DNA from: Streptomyces griseoviridis
GTDB taxonomy: Bacteria > Actinomycetota > Actinomycetes > Streptomycetales > Streptomycetaceae
Assembly (NCBI RefSeq): GCF_005222485.1
Contig: NZ_CP029078.1
Coordinates: 1 to 64,000, forward strand
Length of the DNA: 64,000 nt
Reading direction: 5' to 3'
Shown: positions 27,067-36,100 of the stretch, one piece after another
Numbering within the stretch: the stretch's first letter is position 1
Layout: each line of letters begins with the position of its first letter
Position numbers and translations under genes: made by a program
Notes under the pieces: generated by a model
Told to the model about the DNA's origin: nothing
Seen by the model: only the letters and a program-made list of their open reading frames with translations
Database searches by the model: none

Positions 27067-27644
27067 CCGTCGTGCCGTTCGACAAGTCCACGGCGATCGC
27101 CGAGATCCTGGCCACCGCGCCCGGGATCCCCACTGTGTTCACCACCGGCTTCGCCTCCCGGGTGGCCGCGTCCTTGGACGACCGGCCGAACCACTTCTAC
27201 ATGACCGGCTCCATGGGCCTGGCCCTGGCTTTGGGGACCGGTGTCGCCATGGCCTCGCAGCAGCCGACGATCGTCGTCGACGGGGACGGCAGCCTGCTGA
27301 TGAACCCGGCCACGCTGCTCGCCGTGGGAACGGCACCGGACCTGCCCCTGGTGCACATCGTTCTGGACGACGGCCTGTACGCCTCGACCGGTGGTCAGCC
27401 CACCCCAGGAAGGCACGCCCATCTGGCTGGGTTGGCCACGGCGAGCGGTTACCAATCCGTATGCGAGGCGAATAACCCGTCCGCTCTGCGGGCTCGGCTC
27501 ACGACCGCGCTCGACGTTCCCTCGGCCGTCTTCATTCACTGCCCCGTCCAGCCGGACGCCACCCCGCCCCGGAGGCGTGTCACGCCAGATCTCCCGGGCG
27601 TCGCCATGCGCTTCTCGCAGTACGTCAGGGGCGCCGCAGCGTAG
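27063..27644 (+). CDS. ThDP-dependent decarboxylase, beta subunit (ComE-like C-half)
   Basis: This 193-residue protein supplies the diphosphate-binding half: TIVVDGDGSLLMNPATLLAVG opens the ThDP motif (GDG), which closes near LVHIVLDDGLYASTGGQPTP. The N-terminal block FYMTGSMGLALALGTGVAMA is typical of ComE and of phosphonopyruvate decarboxylase C-halves. The GTG start overlaps the alpha-subunit stop (GTGA), ensuring equal production. Together they would decarboxylate a small 2-oxoacid to an aldehyde or perform carboligation. It is the last gene of the ATP-grasp operon; its role in the product is unknown. Confidence 0.85.
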   Translation: MTVVPFDKSTAIAEILATAPGIPTVFTTGFASRVAASLDDRPNHFYMTGSMGLALALGTGVAMASQQPTIVVDGDGSLLMNPATLLAVGTAPDLPLVHIVLDDGLYASTGGQPTPGRHAHLAGLATASGYQSVCEANNPSALRARLTTALDVPSAVFIHCPVQPDATPPRRRVTPDLPGVAMRFSQYVRGAAA

Positions 27645-28093
27645 CCGGCTTGCAGGCCACCCTGGCAGTGCACTATGAACTCCGACGCTCCTGTCGGTTC
27701 TTCACCGCCGATTCGACGCCTGGACCATGGGAAACCACATCCAGTCTGCCTCCCCCGCCCTTGACGTCCTGCGGGCCATCCGTACGACACAGCTGCTCGC
27801 CTTCGCCGCCGCGCCCATCGGCGCGCTGTGGGTCTTCGGGCGGCATGCCTCCCTGTTCGTCTTCGCCCTCCCGCGACTGCTTCTCTACCCCAAGCTCGCC
27901 TGGATGTCCCCTGCTCATCGAGCATCACCGGAGCGGCGCGGGGCTCGGCCGTTGGCCCGGACGGACTTTGCGGCACGTGGTCCTCCCCGTCTCACCTCGC
28001 TGTTGTACCAGTGTGCTCGCCGTTTCGAGGCCGCTGATCCCGGCAGCAGTCTTCACAGCGTCATTCCCGCCCCGGCCGAGCCTGCGTGCTGGG
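27645..28093. other. Border region between the biosynthetic cluster and the accessory island
   Basis: No convincing gene is seen. A frame at 27,727 encodes about 60 residues with two hydrophobic stretches (LLAFAAAPIGALWVFG, LFVFALPRLLLY) before degenerating into Arg/Pro-rich sequence; it could be the remnant of a membrane-protein gene. I found no repeat here that matches the right transposon end at 43,582-43,724. Confidence 0.4.
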
Positions 28094-29570
28094 TCAGCGG
28101 GCCGGGGCATCGGGGTGCTGATCGAGCCAGGCCAGGCCGGCGGGGTCGAGGTGGCGGCGGGCGCGGGTGACAGCGACGTAGGCCAGGCGGGCCTCGTCAG
28201 GGTCGATGGGGCCGGGCACGGGGCGCCCCTCGGCGTCGAGTTCGTCGGTGTCGGCAGGCGGGGTGAAGTCGGCAGCGATGCGCACCTGGGACCATTCGCG
28301 GCCTTTGGCCTTGTGGGCGGTGGAGACGGTGATCTGGGCGTGGGTTTCGGGGACCAGCCGGTCGACCGCCTGGAGGATGGCGTCGGGGCCATGGCCGTCG
28401 ACAAGGCCTACGAAGGGCTGGAGGTCGGCGCCGGCGGGGTCGAGTTCGGCGTAGTCGCGCAGTTCGTTCCAGGTGGTGAACAGCACCAGTTCGGGGTGGT
28501 GGGTGCGCCGCCCCTGGATGAGGTCGCGGGCGGCGTGGGCCAGGGCGCGCAGCGCGTCTCCCCCGCCGGCCAGTGCGGTGGGGGTGCCGGCCTGCTGGAG
28601 GGCGAGGATTTCGGTGACGGCGCCGATGTTGGTGCGGCACAGAACCGCGCCGGTCCGGTCAGTGGACGGCCCGATGGTGGTGGGGAGGTCGGTGCTTCCG
28701 GTCAGGCGGATGGGGGCGTCAGCGAGGGTAAGCCAGCGGTTGGCTTCGGCGGCGAGCTGCGGGCCGAAGCGGAAGGAGCGGGTGAGGGTGAGGTGGTTGC
28801 CGGTGAAGCCGGTCATGACGTCGCGGGCGCCGCGCCAGCCGTAGATGGCCTGGGCGGAGTCGCCGACCATGACGATCTGGGTGCGCTCTCTTTGGGCCAG
28901 GACGATCTGTTCGAGGACGGGGTTGGTGTCCTGCGCTTCGTCCAGCAGCAGGAAGTCGGCCTCGAGGACGGGCTCGGTCAGGGCCCACATCTTGAGGTAG
29001 TGGTCGTGCTCGAAGCGGACCGTGAACCGCCCCGGGGTCCTGCAGATCCTGCCAGGCTTTCGCGGCGTACGGCAGGAGCAGGTCGGCGAGTTCGGCGTGG
29101 GCGGCCTCGGTTTCGATGCCGCGCAGGTGCGGGACGTGGTGGTGGGTGAGTTCGGTGTCGGCGGACTGGCAGTAGCGGGTCACGGTGCGCAGCACGGTGT
29201 TGGACAAGGTGGCGGGCAATAGGTCGCGGCCCTGGATGCGTGCGGGGGTGTTCAGGCCGAGGTCCGCTCCGGTCTTCCAGCCGGGCCGGCGGGGGCTGTT
29301 GAGGCGGTCGCGGTAGCGGTGGCCGAGGGCGGCGTAGGCCAGGGAGTGGGCCGTTTTGCACTGGACGGTTGAGGGGAAGCGGGTGGCGGCGTCCTGGGCG
29401 ATGGCGCGGTTGAAGGCGAGGTAGCGGCCGCGGCGGGTGGGGTTTTGCTCGGCGAGGAAGGCGAGCGTGGAGGTCTTTCCGGTGCCGGCGCCGGCCTGGA
29501 TGACCAGGTGGTGGCCGCTTGTGAACGCCTCGAGTGCGGTGGCCTGTTCTGCGGTGGGGGTGAAGTTCAT
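28094..29570 (-). pseudogene. UvrD/Rep-type superfamily 1 helicase, one-base frameshift near 29,030
   Basis: The protein starts MNFTPTAEQATALEAF, followed by LVIQAGAGTGKTSTLAFLAE (Walker A), CKTAHSLAYAALG, and in the second part DFLLLDEAQDTNPVLEQIVL (motif II), VGDSAQAIYGWRGA (motif III), LTRSFRFG (motif IV), STAHKAKGREW (motif V) and LAYVAVTRARRHLD (motif VI). Full length would be about 491 residues, compact for the family. Between DLQDPG and RFTVRFEHDHYLKMW the frame changes; deleting one base from the C4/G4 run at 29,030-29,037 restores it. The missing 2B-like insert is normal for short UvrD-like proteins of mobile regions. It is divergent from nothing nearby, and a 22-bp palindrome lies 54 bases upstream of its start. 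Function may be DNA repair, plasmid biology or phage defence. Confidence 0.85.
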
Positions 29571-29623
29571 GGGTGGGGTCTCCGGAGGCCGTGGCAGACC
29601 GCGGGTGCGGGTATGCGGGACGG

Positions 29624-29645
29624 ACCTGCATCGGCCGATGCAGGT
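29624..29645. promoter_or_regulatory. Perfect 22-bp palindrome upstream of the UvrD-like gene
   Basis: The arms ACCTGCATCGG and CCGATGCAGGT form a perfect dyad 54-75 bases before the helicase start. The core TCGGCCGATGCnGG recurs upstream of tniQ (37,017) and tnsA (38,196), which suggests a shared operator. This is inference; no known regulator site is matched. Confidence 0.55.
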
Positions 29646-29785
29646 GCCGGAGTGAAGGGTGGCAGCCGGTGCACCGGTCTTCGGGGCGTGTCGCACGTGA
29701 CACCTTCGAGAGGGTGACGGAAAGGGAACGCCAGGGCTGCGCTCGCACGGATGGGCGGGTGCGGGTCCCGATCGGGTGAGGATTC

Positions 29786-30103
29786 TCAGCGGGCCCGGGG
29801 TTCGCCGTGCGGGGGTTCGTGGCCGGTGCACAGGGGGGCGAGGATCTCGCCCAGCGGGAGGCCGAAGGCGTGGGCGAGGGCGTGCCAGGTGGCCAGGGTG
29901 CCGATGGTGCGGCCCTGCTCAATCTCGATGAGGGTGCGCCTGGACAGGCTGCTGCGGGCGGCGAGTTCGTCGTAGCTCCAGCCGCGCTCGGCGCGCAGCC
30001 GGGACAGGTCCTGGCGCAGCGCCGTCGGGTCCGGGTCCGGCGGCGGGAAGATCGTCACCTGCCCATCCGATGGCGCAGACCCCCGCCCTGACAGTGCAGA
30101 CAT
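29786..30103 (-). CDS. XRE-family helix-turn-helix regulator
   Basis: This protein of about 105 residues has a Cro/CI-type domain: LRQDLSRLRAERGWSYDELA, then SSLSRRTLIEIEQGRTIG (turn and recognition helix) and TWHALAHAFGLPLGEIL. The ATG at 30103 is preceded by AGGG and lies inside an operator-like palindrome; a GTG at 30058 is an alternative start. Two related palindromes (30,093-30,110 and 30,128-30,145) suggest autorepression and control of the divergent genes that follow (Cys-rich protein, SMC-like ATPase). Such regulators are usual in defence and mobile regions. Confidence 0.82.
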   Translation of the reverse strand: MSALSGRGSAPSDGQVTIFPPPDPDPTALRQDLSRLRAERGWSYDELAARSSLSRRTLIEIEQGRTIGTLATWHALAHAFGLPLGEILAPLCTGHEPPHGEPRAR

Positions 30104-30145
30104 CTGCCCTATTTGCGAGTGCCGGGCAGGGCAGAGCTCTGCACT
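30093..30145. promoter_or_regulatory. Paired operator sites between the XRE gene and the divergent genes
   Basis: Site 1 (30,093-30,110) reads AGTGCAGACATCTGCCCT and site 2 (30,128-30,145) reads AGGGCAGAGCTCTGCACT. Each is a near-perfect dyad around GCAGAnnTCTGC, and the two are mirror images of each other (16 of 18 positions). Their centres are 35 bp apart. Site 1 covers the start codon of the XRE gene, as expected for a repressor that shuts off its own synthesis. Confidence 0.65.
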
Positions 30146-30218
30146 ACGGTGTCCGCTCGTCACCCCCTCCCCCGGCGGCGCCCCGATCCCGCCCTCACGA
30201 CATGGCCGAAGGGATTCC

Positions 30219-30647
30219 ATGGCCCTGCCCGCACGCGCCTGGAGCGTGACCATCAGCGCGCACGACGGACGCCCGACCGTCACCTGCAGCGTGTGCCACT
30301 CCTTCGCCGCCCGGCCGGGCATCCCGGTGCCACGTCAGGCGCGCCACCACCTCGCCGGCCATCTCCTCGGCACTCCACTGCCCGCACACCTGCGGACCTG
30401 TCAGTGCCGTGAGCACGGGTGCGTCTGGCACCGGCCGCCCACTGCCTGCTCCGGACCACTGGCGCTGCTGCTGATCTGCAGCGACAACGGGCGCACCTGG
30501 CGCCTGGCCGACGCCTGCCGGGGATGCTCCCGCTCGATCCCCCACGCCGCCACCGTCCCCGAACCCCCTCGTGCCGCCCCGCTCACCTCCTCACCCCCGC
30601 CTGCAGAACTCACCGCCGACCACGGCGAGTGGGTGGAGGCCCTGTGA
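30219..30647 (+). CDS. Cys-rich hypothetical protein, possible zinc binder
   Basis: This 142-residue protein has several Cys/His clusters: TCSVCHSF near residue 23, CQCREHGCVWH near residue 62, then LICSDN and ACRGCSRSIPH near residue 100. The pattern suggests two zinc-binding knuckles. The C-terminal 35 residues are Pro/Ala/Ser-rich and end in an acidic tail. No enzyme family is recognised. It lies downstream of the paired XRE operators and ahead of the SMC-like ATPase leader, so it may be the first gene of that transcript. Such proteins often bind DNA or partners in mobile regions. Confidence 0.6.
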   Translation: MALPARAWSVTISAHDGRPTVTCSVCHSFAARPGIPVPRQARHHLAGHLLGTPLPAHLRTCQCREHGCVWHRPPTACSGPLALLLICSDNGRTWRLADACRGCSRSIPHAATVPEPPRAAPLTSSPPPAELTADHGEWVEAL

Positions 30648-31025
30648 GACAGACCGCACCCGGCCGCCACCCGCATCCGCGGTCGCGTCACCGGTCCGCC
30701 CGCCTCACGTGGGGTGCGTCCTGCCCACCGGGCACAAGGCGGTGCCCGGCCGGAACCGGTGCGAGCCCGGCGTACGCACGGCGGCCGCGGACGGTCCCGT
30801 GGCAGTGCGCGGGCCGCTCACCGGGAGCAGCCGCCTCCCGGTACCGGGAGGCGGCCCGGGACGGTTGGTGCCACGCCGCGCCCGCACCGTGGCTGCGCCG
30901 GATCGGATGGGCAGCCTGCGCGTGTTGCCCACCCGATCCGGTGGGTGCGCGCCCGGCCCCGCTTCCCGTACCGGGACGGGCCGTTGGAGCACCCGACAGC
31001 AGGCGGGCGAGACGAAGGAACCGCG
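30648..31025 (+). ncRNA. Hairpin-rich leader upstream of the SMC-like ATPase, possible structured RNA
   Basis: No gene of typical codon usage is seen in these 378 bases. They hold several strong inverted repeats. CCGGGCAC pairs with GTGCCCGG near 30,728-30,750. A perfect 26-bp palindrome with arms GCCGCCTCCCGGT and ACCGGGAGGCGGC occupies 30,830-30,855. Arms at 30,898-30,913 (CCGGATCGGATGGGCA) and 30,926-30,941 (TGCCCACCCGATCCGG) match at 15 of 16 positions around a 12-base loop. This is more structure than an ordinary spacer and may be a terminator array, a regulatory leader or a non-coding RNA that works with the ATPase. RNA status is inference. Confidence 0.35.
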
Positions 31026-32849
31026 GTGGCAAGGGACTTCTTCTGTGAGCGGCTTGTGCTCACATCGGACGGCGAGGTGCGGGAGATCGATCTGGCCCAC
31101 CCGGTGGTGTGCGTCGTCGGGCCGATCGACACCGGCAAGACCACACTGGCCGACTGCATCAAGTACGCGCTCGGGCTGCGCGTCGCCTGGCGGGAGGTGC
31201 CCGGGGAGCGCCTGCAGACGGTGACGCTGTTCGTGCGGATCGAGGGGATGCGCATCGGGCTGCGACGCTCCCTGGTCCGGGACGTGTCCAACGTCGAACT
31301 CCTGGACAGCAACGGAGGCGGCGTCGAGGAGATCCTCGACGTGGAGCCGAAGCCGGACAGCGATCGGCGGGTGGTGGGCGAGGTGCTGCTGGACCTGCTC
31401 GGCCTGGGCGAGATGTTCGCACCTCCCTCCGCCGTGGCCCTGCTGGGCTCCGGGGCACGGCTGACCTTCGAGCAGCTGTACGCGATGTGCTACCTCACCC
31501 AGGACGTGGTGGACGGCACCGAGTCGGTGAGGGGCAAAGCGAATACCACCCAGTCCTACCGGACCGTGGTCGAGCTGCTGCTCGGGCTGACCGACGGACC
31601 GATGCGGGTCCTGACCGCCCGCAGGGACGAACTGTCGCGCACCCTGAGTGAGCTAAGGCGGCAGGCGGAGACCATCAACGCGTTCCTTTCCGGCAGCGCC
31701 GCCGACCTCGAGACGGAACTGGCCCGCTCGCACGACGAGGAGCACGCGGCACTGCAGCGTCTGGAGGAGTTCAAGGGCCGGATGCGGGCCGCCACCGCCC
31801 ATGCCGACCCGCTGCGCCGCCGGGTCCAGGAAGCGGAGCAGGTCCTCGAGCGGTACCGGCGTGCGGTCACCGACGGCGAGCACACGCTGGGGCGCCTGCA
31901 ACAGAAGGTCAAGGAACTGATCCACCAGCGCGACAACGGTCCTGGGCGGTGTTCGCCCTGCCCGGTGTGCTGCGCCGATCTCACTCTGCGGCCGGTCCCC
32001 GAGGGGGACTGCCCGTTGTGCCTGAGCGAGCTCGATCCTTCCGTGCTGGCGCATGCCCTGCATGCGGCGCAGGACGCGCTGGCGGCGGCGGAGCGTCAGC
32101 TGACCGAACAGGTCAAGGCCCACAGCGAGGCGCAGACCGCATGGGAGCAGGCCCGCATCGAGCTGGATGCCCGTACCCGGGAGGAGATCAGCCCGCTGGC
32201 CGCGCAGATCGAGCTGCTGGCCGCGGCGCACGCGACGGCCCGTACCCGGACCACGATGCTGGAGCGGGAGCTGGAGCCGCATCGCCGGCTGGCCGAGCTG
32301 CACCGCTCCGTCCAGGCCGCCGAGGACGAGCTGAAGGGCGTGCGGGAGGAGATCCGCACCCGCAAGAACCTGCTGGCCGGGCGGCAGACCACGCTCGGCG
32401 AGTTCGAGGAGCACTTCACCGAACTCGCCGGCTCCGTCGGCCTGCCCGGCGATCCGGGCGCCCGGCTCAACCACAGCTCGCTGCTGCCGCAGGTCCGCGC
32501 CGGAAACCTCACCAAGGTCGGACACGGGGTCCGCTGCGCCATCAACGTCGTGTACCGGATGGCGTTCCTCAGCTACGCGCTGGTGACCGGGGCGACGGAC
32601 CTGCCGTCCTTCCTCGTCATCGACTCACCCCGCAAGAACGTCGGGTACGGGGACGACGACCAGGAGCTCGTCGGCCGGCTCTACACCCACTTCCTCGATC
32701 ACATCGCCGGGGTGCGCAGCGGCGGTGCGCTGCGCGCCCGGCCCCACCAGATCATCATCGTGGACAACGACCTGCCCCAACTGCCCAAGCGGCTGCTCGA
32801 TCAGATGCACACCATCGAGCTGACCCGGGACAACCCGCTCGTCCCCTGA
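31026..32849 (+). CDS. Rad50/SMC-like ATPase with a zinc hook
   Basis: This 607-residue protein has an ABC-type ATPase head split by a long coiled coil. The N-terminal part has VVCVVGPIDTGKTTLADCI (Walker A at about residue 33), residues 205-300 and 335-450 form two coiled-coil arms, and between them lie CSPCPVCCADL and GDCPLCLSEL, a double CPxC arrangement like the zinc hook of Rad50. The C-terminal part contains DLPSFLVIDSPRKNVGYGD, a Walker-B-like block seen in short Rad50-like ATPases. No nuclease domain is fused. The GTG at 31026 has AAGGA seven bases upstream. A role in DNA-end recognition, repair or anti-phage/anti-plasmid defence is plausible; the helicases on both sides support a DNA-processing function. 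Confidence 0.8.
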   Translation: MARDFFCERLVLTSDGEVREIDLAHPVVCVVGPIDTGKTTLADCIKYALGLRVAWREVPGERLQTVTLFVRIEGMRIGLRRSLVRDVSNVELLDSNGGGVEEILDVEPKPDSDRRVVGEVLLDLLGLGEMFAPPSAVALLGSGARLTFEQLYAMCYLTQDVVDGTESVRGKANTTQSYRTVVELLLGLTDGPMRVLTARRDELSRTLSELRRQAETINAFLSGSAADLETELARSHDEEHAALQRLEEFKGRMRAATAHADPLRRRVQEAEQVLERYRRAVTDGEHTLGRLQQKVKELIHQRDNGPGRCSPCPVCCADLTLRPVPEGDCPLCLSELDPSVLAHALHAAQDALAAAERQLTEQVKAHSEAQTAWEQARIELDARTREEISPLAAQIELLAAAHATARTRTTMLERELEPHRRLAELHRSVQAAEDELKGVREEIRTRKNLLAGRQTTLGEFEEHFTELAGSVGLPGDPGARLNHSSLLPQVRAGNLTKVGHGVRCAINVVYRMAFLSYALVTGATDLPSFLVIDSPRKNVGYGDDDQELVGRLYTHFLDHIAGVRSGGALRARPHQIIIVDNDLPQLPKRLLDQMHTIELTRDNPLVP

Positions 32850-33152
32850 AGACGGCGGGCCAGGCTGGCCTGCTCGCGAGCCGCGGAGCCGAACGGCGAA
32901 GGCAGAAAATGGGTCGAAGCACCCTGAACAGTTCACCTGCTCCAGGTAGGCTCCGTGCAGAGCCAGTCGCCGCGGGCAGCTGGAAGTGAAGCCAGGCGGT
33001 CCGGGGTAGACCGGGAGCCCGGCTCGGCGCATGTCCGGACCGGGCACCCGGCCCAGCGACTGGTCATGGTGGAACAGAAGTCCCGGAACCTGATCTTCGG
33101 CGGCACCGCTTCGCGCGCCTGGCCGGCATCTGGTGCCAGTACGGGCTGAGGC
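32850..33152. other. Convergent intergenic region
   Basis: These 303 bases lie between the converging SMC-like ATPase and giant helicase genes. I see no gene and no strong hairpin that I would call a terminator. Confidence 0.4.
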
Positions 33153-36100
33153 CTACCGGTTGCCGCGCGAGAGTGTCCGTTCCCCTGCCGCCCTGGTGGC
33201 GGCGGATTGATCAAAGGTCGTGGGGTCATGGGCCCAGATCGCCGCGGTGACCTTGCGCATGACTGCGGTGGGTTCGGTTGGTGCAGGGGCGTTGGGTGCG
33301 ACGGCCTCAGGAACGATGATCGCCGTCTGAGTGGCGCGTTGCGGGCGCTGGCCCATCAGCGGGCGGAGCGCGTCGACCAGTTCGATGGTGGTGTAGTGGT
33401 CGGCGGGCAGGACGACCGCGTCAAGATCGGGGGGCATGGGGTCACTCGCGCGCTGGCAGCGGATCACCGGCTGGTTGTGCTGCTGGCGGGTGGCGCCTTG
33501 CGGGGGTACGACGATTTCTGCGTCGAGCATCTGCACGGCCAACTGGCAGGCAAAGGCTTCGGCTTGTTTCAGGTCCTTCAGTACGGCTACGACGCGGCGC
33601 AGGTTGTTGAGCTCGATGAGGTGGGCCGCCCCGATGGCTTGAGCGCGCCAGCGCATGGGTGAGTTGCTCCAGCGGGGACCGGGCAGGGGCGGTGGCTGTG
33701 GGACGTGGATCTGCATCCACTGGTAGGGGCTGAGCACCTCGTCGGCTTCGAGTTCGGGCCGTTCCGCGGTGTGCTGGTGGATGCCGAAGATCGGCTGGTT
33801 GGGCATGTTGACGGCCCAGGCGTCCCACATCTGGTCGGCGTGGACGGGGAGTTGGTAGGGGATGCAGGGGGTGGCTGTCAGGTAGAGGCGGCTGTGGGCG
33901 AGGATGCCGTCGTCGTAGTGGATCGTGGCGTGTGGGTGGTGCGGGTCGATGATGCCTTCGGCGGTGCGGTGGGCTTCCTCGACGATCAGGTGGTCCCAGG
34001 GGGGCAGGTCGTGGTCGCGGTGGCTTTCGGCGATGAGTCCTGCATCACGGTAACGGGCCAGGACGAGGGATCCCGGGGGCTGTTGGGTCATCCAGTCGGC
34101 CAGGTCACCCGCGCTGGCCAGGGTGGTGCCTGCATTGCCGTTGCGGGTGGGCCGCATGTTGAGGGCGGCCAGCGGCCCCGGGCGCACCAGGCGCCAGGTC
34201 TTGACCACATGGTGGAGGTAGGTCGGGTCGGGGCCGAGAACCAGGCAGACGGGGCTCGCGGTCTTGCTGGCCAGGGTCGCCGCGATCATGGTTTTGCCTG
34301 CTCCGGCCGGCAGGCTGAGGAGCTGGCGCCGGCCGCCGTGGAGCAGCACCTCGGAGAGTGCCGAAGGTGCCGACTGGCGGTCGGCGATCCAGAACGCCGG
34401 GTGGTGCCTGCTAGGTTGGGCGAGATCGGGTGGCGGCGTGGGCTTGGCGGTGTCGGCCGGTAGCGTGGCGGTCGTGGGGGTTGCCGGCAGCGCGGCCGGG
34501 GCGTTGTCGCAGGCGAGTCCGGGGAGCCATTCCATGGCCAGGGCTTCGACGGAGTCGATCTCTTCGTGGTTGAGGAGTCCTTCGCCGACCATGATGCGCA
34601 GGTCGGCGATCCACCGGCCCAGCGGGAAGCGGGTGCCGCCGTGGTCGTCGGCGTAGTCGGCCGGGACGCGCAGGTGCTGGTGGCGGCGGAAGAAGCGCCG
34701 CGCGGCCCGTAGGCCCTGGGCGTGGGTGCGGGCCTGGTGGCCGTGGGGGCGGCGCAGGGCGAGGGCCAGCGGGTCGTGCCGCAGGGCAAGCGCCGCGAGT
34801 TGGCTCTGCTGGCCTTTGGTGAGGGTGGGGAAGGCGTCGAACTGTTCGTCCAGCCAGCGGGTGAGGTCGTCCGCGTGGGTGGGCAGCGGGCCCGCCGGGA
34901 TGGTCAGGCGCCCGGCTCGGGCGCGGGTGCACATGCGCTGCCATTCGCGGGGCCAGGAGGGGTTCCAGTACGGGTCGATGTCTTTGAGCGCGCGTTCGTA
35001 GGGCGGAGGCAGTGTGCCGTCGGCGGCGGCCTGGCGCTGCTCGGCGAGCCACTGCCCCAGCGGGCGGCCCCGGAATTTATGTGCGGGCTCGGCGAGCAGG
35101 TGCCCGTGTTCGCTCGCGTAGGCCTGGGCGAGGTGGAGGTAGTGCTCGGTGCTGCCCTTGGGGTGGCTCCAGGTCATCTTGCAGGTCGCGAGGGCTGCGG
35201 TGCGGGCCGGGGTGAGGTTGCCGGCCAGTTTGAGGGCGCGCTGGTAGCCGAGCCAGCAGCCGAGGTGGAACCCGGCTGCGTCGATGTAGTTACTGGGGAC
35301 GTTCAAATGGCCCTGGTCGTCGAAGTACTGCTGGGCGGCGGCCATGCCGGTGTCCCAGACGTCGGGCTCGGGCTCCATGATCCGCAGCATGAGGTGGGGG
35401 GCGATCTCCCGCGCGCGGGCGGGACGGATGGCGATGTCGTTGTGGCTGAGCCGGCTGGCCGGGCCGCTGACGGGCAGGCGGACGAACACGTGCTCGTCGT
35501 ACGCCCGCAGAGCGATCATCACCTGGTGCAGGAGGTGGTAGGGGGTGCCGAAGGTGGCCTCCTCGGGACGCTGCCCAGGGCCGAACACCACAGGAATGAT
35601 CAAGGTGGCGATCTTGTCGGTGCCGGGGGCGATGCGCAGCGCACGGCCGATGGCCTGCACGATGTCGATAGTGGAGCGTTTGGGGTCGGTGAAGAGCACG
35701 GAGTCGGCCAGCGGGAAGTCGACGCCTTCCACGCACAGCCGGACGTTGCACAGCACGTTCAGGTCACCCAGGGTGCCGCGGGCCGGCGGGAGGCCGGGGC
35801 TGGCGAACCGGTCGGTGCGTTCTTTGCGCAGCGCCCGCGAGTGGCCGGAGTGGATGGCGGCCGTCCACAGGCCGTCGGCGTGGCGGCCGGGGAGGATGGC
35901 AGCGGTTTCGGGGAGGGTCTCGGCGAACGCGTCGCACTGCACGATGCTGCGGCTGAAGACGACGGTGCGGCGGATGCCGTGCCGGGCCCGTGCCTCGAAC
36001 AGGGCCAGCTGTCCGGCCGCGACGCGCATGGCGTCGCCCTGGGGGGTACGCAGGCAGCGGCGGCCGTTCAAGGCCAGTGCCGCGCGCAGCTGCGGGTCGT

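Noticed and set aside
27727..28170. A 147-codon frame as a small membrane protein
   Set aside because: Only the first 60 codons look protein-like; the remainder is Arg/Gly/Pro-rich shadow sequence of the helicase gene.
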